Assembly (NCBI RefSeq): GCF_002113375.1
Contig: NZ_NEHO01000012.1
Coordinates: forward strand, 118,363 to 182,362
Origin: Pseudomonas sp. R37(2017)
GTDB lineage: Bacteria; Pseudomonadota; Gammaproteobacteria; Pseudomonadales; Pseudomonadaceae
Reading direction: 5' to 3'
DNA length: 64,000 bases
Shown: positions 44,782 through 54,064 of the stretch, piece by piece
Layout of the letters: every line of letters begins with the position of its first letter
Position numbering within the stretch: position 1 is the stretch's first letter
Notes under the pieces: generated by a model
Database searches by the model: none
What the model saw: the letters and a program-made list of their open reading frames with translations, nothing else
What the model was told of the DNA's origin: nothing
Position numbers and translations under genes: made by a program

Positions 44782-45346
44782 GACATTCCCTGTGTGAATT
44801 TTTAGAGAAGGGAGCTTGTCGGTCTGCTCCCCTCCCGGTCAATTCGACTCAGTAACCTAAAGTTACAGGCTGTCGTTGTACGCAAAATCCACTGCGTGCT
44901 TTCTGACGCGCAGGTTAAACACGTGATGGCTACGCAAGCGTATCGCCAACATCAATGCTGACTGTGATCAGCCGTCGAAACCGGGCGTAGTGCCAACGTT
45001 GCCATCGTCTTCACGCAGGCGTTGGCACAGCCCAACATCACTTTCAGGCCTTCCTGTTTCTGCAATATGCCAGTCCCCCTGTAGGAGCGAGATTGAACTG
45101 GCCTAATGCTCCGGGCGGCGTTCCGACGATGGACGTCAACGATAACGCGGGAAGTCTGAATGCCAGCGTTGTCTGGGCCTCCATCGCGAGCCTGCTCGCG
45201 AAAAACCTGAGGCAACCACCGTTCCTGCTGGCGACGTTGACATTGTCATTAGGCTCCGGCAGCATGGATCCCAATCGCGCCCGATCCTCTGGTGCTGGCT
45301 CAGTCCGGCATTACGTTCGGGCCTTCTTGTTTATGGAACATGGAAG
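44782..45346. promoter_or_regulatory. Upstream region of the pyocin gene
   Basis: About 565 bases. A small inverted repeat GTAACCTAAAGTTAC lies at about 44856-44870, some 75 bases upstream of the toxin start. I found no convincing PrtN P-box or LexA site. A degenerate REPIN occupies about 45080-45206 (CTGTAGGAGCGAGA at the left, ATCGCGAGCCTGCTCGCG at the right). No gene is supported here. Confidence 0.5.
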
Positions 45347-46336
45347 TTGCCTAAGCTAGCCCCTCCGAAGCCTTTCCTTACGTATCCTGACATGGTTGCA
45401 CTCCTGACCCGCAGGGGGGTGCAAATCGAAGACGCGTCACGTGCAGAACGCAAACTCGCGCAGCTAGGGTATTACCGTCTCAGCGGATTCTGGTACCCGG
45501 CGCGGGAATTCAAGAAGAACGGTCTTCAGCAAGAAGTCTGCCCGATCGCGGGCAAGCCTGTTCGTCTGGACACCTTCCAGGCAGCCACCTCTTTCGATGC
45601 GATCGTAGACCTTTACCAGTTCGATAAGCGATTGCGAATGCTCATGCTGGATGCAGTCGAGCGTCTGGAGGTCCACCTCAAGACCATAACGGCTCACGAG
45701 GTTGGGTATCACGATCCGATGGCCTACACCAATGCAAAATTCATTCTGCAAAAATGGACTCAACCGTACACGGACCGCAACGGTAGTAAGCGCAATAAGT
45801 GGCTAGAGTGGAGTCAAAAGCAGCAGTCGCATATCACGCGGAGCAGAGAGGACTGCATTCAGTGGCACCTGCGAGCCGATAAGTCCATTCCTGTTTGGGT
45901 CGCAGTGGAAGCTTGGGATTTCGGGGATCTTTCGGAGTTCTTTGAACTGCTCACTAACAAATATCAAAATCTAATACTCGCACGCCTCGGTTTGAACAAC
46001 GCCAAGATGCTCAGCCGGTGGATGCAGCAAGTCAGCCATTTGCGCAACCGTTGTGCTCACCATACCCGCATCTGGAATCAGGCTTCGGCTAACCCGCTAT
46101 CGGTCCCCTTGGAACCGTATTTTCAGGCGTTGGGGCTGGATCAGCACGCGCTCAAGCGGCTGTATGGGTTAATTGCGGTCATATGGTTTCTGCTACAGAA
46201 GATCGCCCCCGCTTCGACCTGGATCAACGAGGTTGCAGATCTGATCGATCGCAAGCCTGCTATGCCCGGCTGCACTTACAAAGCGATGGGGTTTCCAGAT
46301 GAAACTGGCTTTCCTCGAGCACTGTTCGGGATCTAG
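45347..46336 (+). CDS. Abi-family (AbiD/F, Abi_2) HEPN protein
   Basis: A 329-residue protein with Abi_2 landmarks: KPFLTYPDMVALLTRRGVQI, LGYYRLSGFWYP, DLYQFDKRLRMLMLDAVERLE, and the HEPN RNase-type motif Arg233-Asn234-x4-His239 in LRNRCAHHTRIWN. The family causes abortive infection against phage, by RNA cleavage in related proteins. TTG start; no better start is present upstream of KPFLTY. It has lower GC and different codon usage from flanking genes and stands alone beside the bacteriocin locus, consistent with transfer. Confidence 0.85.
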   Translation: MPKLAPPKPFLTYPDMVALLTRRGVQIEDASRAERKLAQLGYYRLSGFWYPAREFKKNGLQQEVCPIAGKPVRLDTFQAATSFDAIVDLYQFDKRLRMLMLDAVERLEVHLKTITAHEVGYHDPMAYTNAKFILQKWTQPYTDRNGSKRNKWLEWSQKQQSHITRSREDCIQWHLRADKSIPVWVAVEAWDFGDLSEFFELLTNKYQNLILARLGLNNAKMLSRWMQQVSHLRNRCAHHTRIWNQASANPLSVPLEPYFQALGLDQHALKRLYGLIAVIWFLLQKIAPASTWINEVADLIDRKPAMPGCTYKAMGFPDETGFPRALFGI

Positions 46337-46393
46337 CTGACACCAACGCAAACCTGAAAAACTCGGAGCTGATATCGCCAGATAGCCACACCC

Positions 46394-46421
46394 CTGCAGG
46401 AGCGAGCCTGCTCGCGAAAAA
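46394..46421. repeat. Single REP
   Basis: CTGCAGGAGCGAGCCTGCTC followed by GCGA, one half of a REPIN, between the Abi gene and the convergent chemoreceptor gene. Confidence 0.8.
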
Positions 46422-46452
46422 CGCAAGGCATCACCCCTCGCTGCTCAACCTT

Positions 46453-48342
46453 TCAAACAGAAAAACTGTCGACCAGCTTTTTGAGTCGGGCAGTCTGCTG
46501 ATTCAATTCGTCATTTGCGTTCATCGTTATCCGCAGGTTCTGCACGGCGGATTGGTTTAATGCATCTATCTGCGTTATATCGCTGTCAAGCGTTTCAAGA
46601 ACGGCCGTTTGTTCCTCGGTCGCAATAGCCACCGATTGGTTCATGCCATCGATTTCACTGATGCGCATGGTTACCTTGCCAAGGTGTTCACCTGCCTGGC
46701 CAGCGATTTTCATGGTCTTTTCGCTGTGACGCTGACTTTCGGTCATCGTGATGACTGCCTCTCGAGCACCTGCTTGCAGTTGCTCGATCATCGAGTGGAT
46801 TTCCTGCGTTGATTCCTGGGTACGGTGTGCCAGGTTGCGGACCTCATCTGCGACCACGGCAAAACCTCGACCCACTTCTCCCGCGCGAGCGGCCTCGATT
46901 GCCGCATTCAGAGCCAATAAATTGGTCTGCTCGGAGATAGCTTTGATCACGTCGAGAATATGGCCAATGTTTACCGCCTTGCTGTTTAGCGTCTCGATGG
47001 TGGCGCACGAAAAATGGATTTTCTCGGACAGTCCATTCATCGCTTGAATGGTCATCTCTACCGCTTGCCGGCTGCCTTCGACCTGACGGCGGGCTTCGGA
47101 GGCCTGGCGCGAGGCGTCGGCGGCATTGCTGGCAATCTCTTGTGACGCTGCACCCAGTTGATTGATCGCTGCAACCACACTGTTCGTGCGATTTGCCTGC
47201 TCCTGGGAATTGCTCATCGAGGAACTGGAAGCAGTGAGTACCAGCTGGGTCATCTCATTGACTTCATTGGAGACCGAGGATACTTCGCGAATCGAGCCGT
47301 GAATCCGCTCGACGAAACGATTGAAGGAAGCTGCCAGTTCACCAAACTCGTCCTGGCTGTGGAGGGTCAGGCGTCTCTTCAGGTCACTCTCTCCCTGCGC
47401 GATGTCTTGCATGGCCTGGCCCATTTCCCGCAGCGGCTGCATGAGCCAGTGAGTCAATAACCCGAGCAGGACGACAAAGGCCAGGACAGCGACAATCATC
47501 GCAGTTACCGCAGAGACGCGAAGCTTATCGAGTGCTGCGTAGGCCTGGTCCTTATCGATGGAGATACCGATGTACCAATTGACTGAAGGCAACCCTTCAA
47601 TCGGCCTGAAGGTCAGTATTCGATTTGCTCCAGCGAGATTGATCTCACTGAATGTTTTATTGATTTCTGGAGTGTTGCCGGGAAAGATCTCGGAAAGTGA
47701 CTTCATCATTTGATCTTGTATTGGGCTGAGTAGTACTTTCCCGTTTGCATTGACCAAGAAGACATAGCCCTGACCACCAAGGTTCACCGCGCCCAATAGA
47801 TCGCTCAGGGCTTTGAGGCTGAGGTTGCCCCCGGTTACACCGACGATCTTTCCACCGTACTTGACCGGTGAATTTATGGAGAGCGATAGAATACTGATGG
47901 CCTGGTCGATGTAAGGCTCGCCAAGATGAATATTGGCGGATGCCACAGTGTCTTTGTACCAGGACTCAGTGCGAGAATCGTAACCCTTCGGCATCTCGGT
48001 TCCAGGGCTTGTCTGCAACGAGCCATCCGCCCATGCCAACGATGTCTGATAGAAACTTTCCTGCTGAGCTGCCTGCATCAACGTATTTTCAATATTTCCG
48101 GTACTGGGGTCCAATTCGAGGCTTTGCGTCATGTTCTCGATGACTTTGGTGCGTCCTGTCAGCCAGCTTTCAATATTATTTGCCATGACATAACCAACAT
48201 CATCAAGATGACGTTGAATATTATCTTTAGTGTTGGTTAGTTGTAGATTGACGATGTAAATAATGAACAAGGAGAAAGTGACTATTACTACCAATGTTGC
48301 CGTTAAGAATATTTTGTGACTGAACTTCAAAGCTTTGAGCAT
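46453..48342 (-). CDS. Methyl-accepting chemotaxis protein with dCache sensor
   Basis: A 629-residue receptor. TM1 is ~12-32, a ~240-residue periplasmic dCache domain follows, TM2 is ~278-300, then HAMP and the cytoplasmic signalling domain with hairpin tip EQTNLLALNAAIEAARAGE. The sensor contains YDSRTESWYKD, followed by GEPYID, resembling the amino-acid-binding pattern of PctA-type receptors (Tyr, Arg, Trp-Tyr, Tyr, Asp). Amino acids are the likely ligands, which would fit the amino-acid uptake genes downstream. Monocistronic. Confidence 0.9.
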   Translation of the reverse strand: MLKALKFSHKIFLTATLVVIVTFSLFIIYIVNLQLTNTKDNIQRHLDDVGYVMANNIESWLTGRTKVIENMTQSLELDPSTGNIENTLMQAAQQESFYQTSLAWADGSLQTSPGTEMPKGYDSRTESWYKDTVASANIHLGEPYIDQAISILSLSINSPVKYGGKIVGVTGGNLSLKALSDLLGAVNLGGQGYVFLVNANGKVLLSPIQDQMMKSLSEIFPGNTPEINKTFSEINLAGANRILTFRPIEGLPSVNWYIGISIDKDQAYAALDKLRVSAVTAMIVAVLAFVVLLGLLTHWLMQPLREMGQAMQDIAQGESDLKRRLTLHSQDEFGELAASFNRFVERIHGSIREVSSVSNEVNEMTQLVLTASSSSMSNSQEQANRTNSVVAAINQLGAASQEIASNAADASRQASEARRQVEGSRQAVEMTIQAMNGLSEKIHFSCATIETLNSKAVNIGHILDVIKAISEQTNLLALNAAIEAARAGEVGRGFAVVADEVRNLAHRTQESTQEIHSMIEQLQAGAREAVITMTESQRHSEKTMKIAGQAGEHLGKVTMRISEIDGMNQSVAIATEEQTAVLETLDSDITQIDALNQSAVQNLRITMNANDELNQQTARLKKLVDSFSV

Positions 48343-48463
48343 GGCGTCATCCGCTTAGAGGAGAGTGAGGCGGTAAGCTGCTGGAAAGGGGGGTTATCCG
48401 ATTGGTGATTCAGCACATTCAAATGCCTTGCTGGGCTGAACATGGCCAACCCCAGCCTGTTCA

Positions 48464-49270
48464 CTACATCCAGGTTTTGAGCATCAGATAGCTGGCGATC
48501 ACCATGCACAGGATGGCAAAACCGAGTTGAATCGCTTTGGCGGGGATGCTCGGGGCGAGGAATCTGCCCACTAGCATCCCGCTGACACTGGCGGCGATGA
48601 ACACCCCGCCGGTTGCCGTTATGTGTGCGCCTGCGTGTATGGCGCCCGTCACTGCAATGGCTGAGATCAGGGCAATGGCCATGAGCGAGGTGGCCACGAT
48701 GCCATGCATCCTGATGTCCGAAAAATGTTGAAAGGCAGGAACGATCAAAAAGCCTCCACCCACCCCGAGCATCCCTGTGAGCAGCCCTGAAACCGAGCCA
48801 ACGAGGGCCAGGGTAGCCGAGCATTTCATTGTCCAGCGCAGTCGACCGCTTTCAGGGTTGAGCATGCAGTTTTTTTCTTGCCACTGGGGTTTGGCTTGTG
48901 TGATTACCGCCTGGCCGCCACGTACTTGGCCGATCATGCGTAGCGCCACAATGACCATCACTAGACTGAACAGCGAGATCAGTACGGCATTGGGCAGCGA
49001 GTGCGCAAAGTACACGCCCAGGGGCGAGAACACCGCTCCCAATAGCGCCATCAGCATGGCGGCGCGATAGCGTACCAGGCCTTTCCTGAGGCCATCGACG
49101 GCCCCGACAGTTGCTGCGGCGCTGACGGCGAACAGCGCCACAGGGGTGGATGCCGTCACGGACCAACCCAAACCGATCACCAGCGCCGGAACGGCCAGAA
49201 TGCCGCCCCCGGCACCGGTAAGGCCCAGAATGATTCCGATGACTATCCCGAACACTCCACTCAGAAACAT
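48464..49270 (-). CDS. TauE/SafE (TSUP)-family anion exporter
   Basis: A 268-residue membrane protein with about 8 helices and the duplicated family pattern: GLTGAGGGILAVPALV in the first half and TGMLGVGGGFLIVPAF in the second. TSUP proteins export sulfite, thiosulfate or organosulfonates. It begins 9 bases after the sulfide:quinone oxidoreductase gene, so its job is probably to export the sulfite or thiosulfate made by that pathway. Confidence 0.9.
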   Translation of the reverse strand: MFLSGVFGIVIGIILGLTGAGGGILAVPALVIGLGWSVTASTPVALFAVSAAATVGAVDGLRKGLVRYRAAMLMALLGAVFSPLGVYFAHSLPNAVLISLFSLVMVIVALRMIGQVRGGQAVITQAKPQWQEKNCMLNPESGRLRWTMKCSATLALVGSVSGLLTGMLGVGGGFLIVPAFQHFSDIRMHGIVATSLMAIALISAIAVTGAIHAGAHITATGGVFIAASVSGMLVGRFLAPSIPAKAIQLGFAILCMVIASYLMLKTWM

Positions 49271-49279
49271 GTTCCGGCC

Positions 49280-50860
49280 TCACTCAGGCTTGGACGAGCT
49301 GGTCAGCCATTCACGGCCTTTGAGCATGCCGTTCCAGTAAAACCAGGGCAGGAACCTGGCTTTCAGGAACCAGGCGGACCGCCGCGCGACCGTTGGATTG
49401 AGGGGGAAGGTGGGTAGAAGTTTTCCGCCATAGCCGAACTCGGCCAGCACCACCTTGCCTTTTTCTACTGTGAGCGGGCATGACCCGTAGCCATCGTAGC
49501 GAAGCGGCATGGGCTGAAGATTGCGCAACGCCAAGAGGTTCTTTGCCACTACGACGATTTGCTTGCGGGCCGCAGCGGCGGTTTTGGCATTACTGGTGGA
49601 GCAGATATCGCCCAGGGCGAATATGTCGGCATAGCGAGTATGTTGCAACGTCCCGGGATCCACCTCGCACCAGCCCGCGGCGTCCGCCAAGGGACTACGA
49701 CTGATGAAGTCCGGAGCTACCTGTGGCGGGACCACATGGAGCATATCGAATGGCTTGGCGTGTCGAGTGAGATTGCCGTGCTCGTCCCGGCTTTCGAACC
49801 AGGCTGTTTTACCAGGGCCATCGACCTTGACCAGATTCGAACCGAATGCCAGCTGCGCCTGGTACCTTTCGATATGTTTCATCAACGGGGGAACGAAGGC
49901 CGCTACCCCGAACAGCGTGGCACCGGCAAGGTTGAACTCGACCGCCATGTCCTGCAGAACACCTGATTTTTGCCAGTGGTCACAGGAAAGGTAGAGGGCC
50001 TTTTGTGGGGCGCCAGCACATTTGATCGGCATCGCCGGCTGGGAAAACAGAGCCTTGCCCTGTCGAAGTCCCTGCACGAGCTGCCAGGTATAGGAGCACA
50101 GGTCATAGCGGTAGTTGGACGTCACCCCATGCTTGCCCAGGGTTTCTTCCAGCCCTTCGATCTTCTCCCAGGCCAGCCTCAACCCCGGGCACACAATGAG
50201 GTGCTGGTAGGTGACGCTTTGGCCGTTGCTCAGCATCACGCACTTGTTGTCCGGCACGACCTCGACCACCGCTGCCTTGATCCAGGTGGCGCCCCGCGGA
50301 ATGACTTGTGACATGGGCCTGACAGTCTTGCGCACGTCGTACGCCCCCCCACCGACCAGTGTCCAGGCCGGTTGGTAATAGTGCTGGTCATTGGGTTCGA
50401 TCAGCGTGATTCGCAGGTCGGGGTCCCGCTTGAGCAAGCTGGCGATGACTCCGATGCCCGCCGATCCGCCGCCAATGACCAGAATGTCGGCACCGATTGT
50501 GTCGTTGGCGACTCGGGACGCCGAAGCATTCGCAGAAGTCTTTTCATAGAGCCGGCTTGAACGATTTCCGGTGCGGCAAAAGGCCAATACCGGTGCTGGC
50601 AAGCGGTCCAGCAGTTGGCCAAAACCTTGTACATCACTTTCGGCGATGGCATTGGGCAGGACCGGGAGATAGGCAAACTCGAGGCCCAGTCGTTTGGCTT
50701 CGGCGTGAAGGGTCGCGCTTGAAGGTTGTTCCGATCCACCTTCGTGATCCGGTCGGTTACAGATGATTGAGCGAAACCCCAAGCGGGCGGCTTCGTTCAT
50801 ATCTTCCAGGGTTATTTGACCGGTTGTTGAAAAGTCTTTGCTGTGAGTGCTGACTTGCAT
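49280..50860 (-). CDS. DUF442 phosphatase-like domain fused to sulfide:quinone oxidoreductase
   Basis: A 526-residue fusion. Residues 1-~105 are a DUF442/Blh N-type phosphatase-like domain with the loop FCRTGNRSS. Residues ~125-526 are an SQRDL-type (type II) sulfide:quinone oxidoreductase: FAD motif ILVIGGGSAGIGVIASLL, redox cysteines in VCPG and IKCAGAPQKALYLSCDH, and a late FALGDICS. It oxidises sulfide at the membrane and passes electrons to quinone. It lies between the persulfide dioxygenase and the TSUP exporter, and all three form an operon for sulfide oxidation. Confidence 0.88.
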   Translation of the reverse strand: MQVSTHSKDFSTTGQITLEDMNEAARLGFRSIICNRPDHEGGSEQPSSATLHAEAKRLGLEFAYLPVLPNAIAESDVQGFGQLLDRLPAPVLAFCRTGNRSSRLYEKTSANASASRVANDTIGADILVIGGGSAGIGVIASLLKRDPDLRITLIEPNDQHYYQPAWTLVGGGAYDVRKTVRPMSQVIPRGATWIKAAVVEVVPDNKCVMLSNGQSVTYQHLIVCPGLRLAWEKIEGLEETLGKHGVTSNYRYDLCSYTWQLVQGLRQGKALFSQPAMPIKCAGAPQKALYLSCDHWQKSGVLQDMAVEFNLAGATLFGVAAFVPPLMKHIERYQAQLAFGSNLVKVDGPGKTAWFESRDEHGNLTRHAKPFDMLHVVPPQVAPDFISRSPLADAAGWCEVDPGTLQHTRYADIFALGDICSTSNAKTAAAARKQIVVVAKNLLALRNLQPMPLRYDGYGSCPLTVEKGKVVLAEFGYGGKLLPTFPLNPTVARRSAWFLKARFLPWFYWNGMLKGREWLTSSSKPE

Positions 50861-50919
50861 GCCAAATAGACTCTTAGATAGTGATCCATGTCGCGTTTGC
50901 CTGAACTCGATAGAGCCGT

Positions 50920-51783
50920 TCAGAACACATTGAGTGGAATCCTCAGGTAGTTGATGCCATTGGCTTGCCTCGGGGGGCTCTCGCCGGCCCGCATGTTGAT
51001 CTGCACTGACGGCAGCAGCAGCCTGGGCTGGCTCAGGGTTTTGTCGCGAGTCGTACGCAGGGCAACGAACTCGGCCTCGCCGATGTTCTGGCCGACATGG
51101 ATGTTGTGCGCGCGCTCCTCATCCACCGTGGTCTGATAGCAGTAGTGGTCGCGGCCGGTGGCTTTGTAGTCGTGGCACATGAACATACGAGTGCTGCCCG
51201 GCAGCGCTAACAGTCTGCCGATCGAACGGTACAGTTGATGAGCGTCGCCACCGGGGAAGTCGCAGCGTGCGGTGCCGCTGTCGGGCATGAACAGGGTGTC
51301 GCCGACGAAGGCGGCATCTTCGATCAAGTACGTCACGCAGGCCGGCGTATGACCTGGAGTGTGCAGCACCTGGACGGATAGGCTGCCGATGTGGAATTGA
51401 TCGCCGTCGGCGAACAGACGGTCGAACTGACTGCCGTCTACCCTGAATCCTTCTTCTGCGTCGAACAAACGGGCGAAGGTCTGCTGCACCAGAGGGATGC
51501 GATCGCCGATACCGATCCGTCCGCCCAGTCGTTCCTGCAAATAGCGGGCAGCCGAGAGGTGATCGGCATGCACGTGGGTTTCCAGAATCCATTCGAGCAC
51601 AAGCCCGTTGCCGCGCACATGTTCGATCAAACGATCGGCACTGGCGTACGAGATGCGCGCGGCGGCGGTGTCGTAATCGAGTACAGGATCGATGATTGCA
51701 CATCGGCAGGTCGTGGGGTCGCTGACCAGATAGCTGTAGGTGCAACTCTCCTGGTCGAAAAAAGGTTCAACGTCAAACTGCAT
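50920..51783 (-). CDS. Persulfide dioxygenase-like MBL protein (ETHE1/Blh type)
   Basis: A 287-residue MBL-fold protein of the ETHE1/Blh group: zinc/iron motif THVHADHLSAARYL, HTPGHTPACVTY, VGDTLFMPDSGTARCDFPGG and MFMCHDYKATG. Family members oxidise glutathione persulfide to sulfite, or act as sulfide-responsive hydrolases. ATG 51783 is preferred over TTG 51789. It heads the three-gene sulfide-oxidation operon. No BigR-type ArsR regulator is next to it, unlike the classical bigR-blh operons. Confidence 0.88.
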   Translation of the reverse strand: MQFDVEPFFDQESCTYSYLVSDPTTCRCAIIDPVLDYDTAAARISYASADRLIEHVRGNGLVLEWILETHVHADHLSAARYLQERLGGRIGIGDRIPLVQQTFARLFDAEEGFRVDGSQFDRLFADGDQFHIGSLSVQVLHTPGHTPACVTYLIEDAAFVGDTLFMPDSGTARCDFPGGDAHQLYRSIGRLLALPGSTRMFMCHDYKATGRDHYCYQTTVDEERAHNIHVGQNIGEAEFVALRTTRDKTLSQPRLLLPSVQINMRAGESPPRQANGINYLRIPLNVF

Positions 51784-51871
51784 AGTCAATTTTCCACGCT
51801 CGGATCGTTTGGGTCGGTACTACCGGCAACCTGTAGCAGCGCGGCGCTCACGTCGCACTGCTACTGGCCTT

Positions 51872-52630
51872 TCAAGACGCCAGAGAAATCCCTTCCACGC
51901 TCATCGGCGAGCGGATATCCGACAGGAATCGCTGTGCGCGAGGGTGCTCGGGGCGTTTGAAGAATGCCTCGGGCGCGGCTCGTTCGAGTACCTTGCCCTG
52001 GTCCATGAAGATCACGCGGTCAGCCACTTCGCGCGCGAAGCCCATTTCGTGGGTGACGCACACCATGGTCATGCCTTCCCTGGCCAGGCTTTTCATCACC
52101 TGCAGTACCTCGCCAACCATTTCCGGGTCCAGGGCAGAGGTGGGCTCATCGAACAACATCACCGGCGGGTTCATGGCCAGCGCCCTGGCGATGGCCACGC
52201 GCTGTTGTTGGCCGCCCGACAACTCACCGGCATAGGCACCTGCCTTGTGGGCCAGGCCGACGCGCTCCAGCAGGCTCATGGCCAAGTCATTCGCTTCCTT
52301 GGCGGACAACTTGCGCAGGCGGCGCGGCGCCAGAGTGCAGTTTTGCAACACGGTGAGGTGGGGAAACAGATTGAACTGCTGGAACACAAAGCCTATCCGG
52401 CTGCGCAGATCATTAACGCTGACGGAGCGCCCATGAATGTCCACGCCGTCAATGAAAATGTTGCCATCCTGGATGGCTTCCAGCCGGTTGATGGTACGAA
52501 TCATCGTCGACTTGCCTGAGCCCGACGGACCGCAAACCACCACGACCTCGCCCTTGGTAATGGTCTCGTTGATGTCGGTCAGCGCATGATAGTTGCCGTA
52601 CCACTTGTTGACGTTTTTGAGTTCGATCAT
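51872..52630 (-). CDS. Polar amino-acid ABC transporter ATPase
   Basis: A 252-residue GlnQ-type ATPase: Walker A GPSGSGKS, Q-loop FQQFNLFPHLTVLQN, signature LSGGQQQR, Walker B VMLFDEPTSALD, and THEMGFAREVADRVIFM. It energises the two permeases encoded immediately upstream. It is last in the operon that starts at ridA (57642). Confidence 0.93.
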   Translation of the reverse strand: MIELKNVNKWYGNYHALTDINETITKGEVVVVCGPSGSGKSTMIRTINRLEAIQDGNIFIDGVDIHGRSVSVNDLRSRIGFVFQQFNLFPHLTVLQNCTLAPRRLRKLSAKEANDLAMSLLERVGLAHKAGAYAGELSGGQQQRVAIARALAMNPPVMLFDEPTSALDPEMVGEVLQVMKSLAREGMTMVCVTHEMGFAREVADRVIFMDQGKVLERAAPEAFFKRPEHPRAQRFLSDIRSPMSVEGISLAS

Positions 52631-52634
52631 GGGA

Positions 52635-53324
52635 TTAGACCTTTGCAGAACGGACGGCGAGATGTTTTTCCAGCCAGTAGGCGAAGCGCGACAGGCTGAA
52701 GCACATGACGAAGTAAGTCAGGCCGAGCAGGGCGTAGACCTGGAGCGGCTTGGTTGGCAGCTGAGCGGTAATCTGCGAAGCGACGAACGACACTTCGGAG
52801 AGGCTGATGATGTAGCCCAGCGACGTCTCCTTGATGGTCGAGACGAACTGATTCACCAACGAAGGCAGCATGTTGCGAAAGGCCTGTGGCATGATCACCA
52901 GGCGCATCGTGGCCAGGTACGAGAAGCCCAGTGAACGGGAACTTTCCATTTGCCCGCGTGGCAATCCAAGGATCCCGGCACGGATGATTTCGGCGAGGTA
53001 GACCCCATCGAATATCACCAGCGCAGCCAGCATGGTGCCGAATTGATCGGTGCGTTGGCCGGTGAGGGTCGGGAGCAGGAAGTAGGCCCAGAAAATCACC
53101 ATCAACAGCGGCGTACCACGCAGGACATATACCAGGCCTGTGACCGGCAAGCGCAACACCGGGTAAGGGCTGATGCGGCATAGCGCGAGCAGTACGCCGA
53201 CAGGGAAGGCCAGGACCAGGGCCAGCGCCGCCAGAATCAGCGTCATCAACAGACCGCCAAGAGGGCCGTTTGGATATTGGCCGACCAGATAGTACAAGCC
53301 ATAGGATTGGATGATATCGAGCAT
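52635..53324 (-). CDS. Amino-acid ABC transporter permease
   Basis: A 229-residue HisM/HisQ-type inner-membrane permease with about 5 helices and the EAA cytoplasmic loop around LPRGQMESSRSLGFSYL. Start 53324 (MLDIIQSYGLYYL) is 2 bases after the partner permease stop. Works with the ATPase and binding protein of this operon. Confidence 0.92.
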   Translation of the reverse strand: MLDIIQSYGLYYLVGQYPNGPLGGLLMTLILAALALVLAFPVGVLLALCRISPYPVLRLPVTGLVYVLRGTPLLMVIFWAYFLLPTLTGQRTDQFGTMLAALVIFDGVYLAEIIRAGILGLPRGQMESSRSLGFSYLATMRLVIMPQAFRNMLPSLVNQFVSTIKETSLGYIISLSEVSFVASQITAQLPTKPLQVYALLGLTYFVMCFSLSRFAYWLEKHLAVRSAKV

Positions 53325-53326
53325 GG

Positions 53327-54022
53327 TCAAACACTCCGCACGGGATAGCGTTGCTGGTACAAGGCGGACAGCAGCGTGATGATGATCGAGATGACGACAT
53401 AACCTGCCGTGGTCACGGCATAGGATTCGAAGCCCCGGAACGTGGAGCTTTCCACCTGCTGGGCCTGATACATCATTTCCGCGACGCCGATCACCATGGC
53501 GATGCTGGTGTTCTTCCACAGGTTCAGCGTCTGGCTGATCAGCGGTGGCACGGTCACTCGCAGTGACTGCGGGAGGATGACCAGCCGCATGGTGCTGAGG
53601 AAGCCGAATCCCAGCGTCCGACCCGCCTCCATTTGCTCCTTGGGAATGGAGCGCAGGCCGCTGCGGATGTCTTCGGACATGTAGGCGGCGGTATAGAGCA
53701 CCAGAGCGATCACCGCACTGACCGCCTCAACGTTGTGTTCGTAGATCCATGATTTGATGGGCGCCGGCAGTAGTTCGGGGGCACCGAAATACCAGAACAG
53801 CATGTGTGCCAGCAGCGGCACGTTGCGTATCGATTCCACATAAGTGATGGCGATTCCCCGCAGCGCAGCGTAGGGGGCCAGGCGCAGCACAGCGATGACG
53901 ATGGCCAGCGGCAGGGCGATGGCCAGCGAGATCAATGCGAGTTGGACAGACAGCAGGAAGCCACTGACGAGCCAATCGTGGTACTGCCCGGAGAGCACGA
54001 CCGACAAATCAAACGTATTCAT
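53327..54022 (-). CDS. Amino-acid ABC transporter permease
   Basis: A 231-residue second permease of the His/Glu/Gln family with about 5 helices, VESIRNVPLLAHMLFWYFG and the EAA loop IPKEQMEAGRTLGFGFL. It pairs with the permease at 52635-53324 to form the channel. Confidence 0.92.
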   Translation of the reverse strand: MNTFDLSVVLSGQYHDWLVSGFLLSVQLALISLAIALPLAIVIAVLRLAPYAALRGIAITYVESIRNVPLLAHMLFWYFGAPELLPAPIKSWIYEHNVEAVSAVIALVLYTAAYMSEDIRSGLRSIPKEQMEAGRTLGFGFLSTMRLVILPQSLRVTVPPLISQTLNLWKNTSIAMVIGVAEMMYQAQQVESSTFRGFESYAVTTAGYVVISIIITLLSALYQQRYPVRSV

Positions 54023-54064
54023 AATAGGGACCTCTGACCCGGCCGAAGCCGGGCCTCCAACACG

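Noticed and set aside
44594..44855. Extra small genes upstream of the pyocin start
   Set aside because: Overlapping frames without ribosome binding sites or conserved motifs; they overlap the toxin gene's 5' end.
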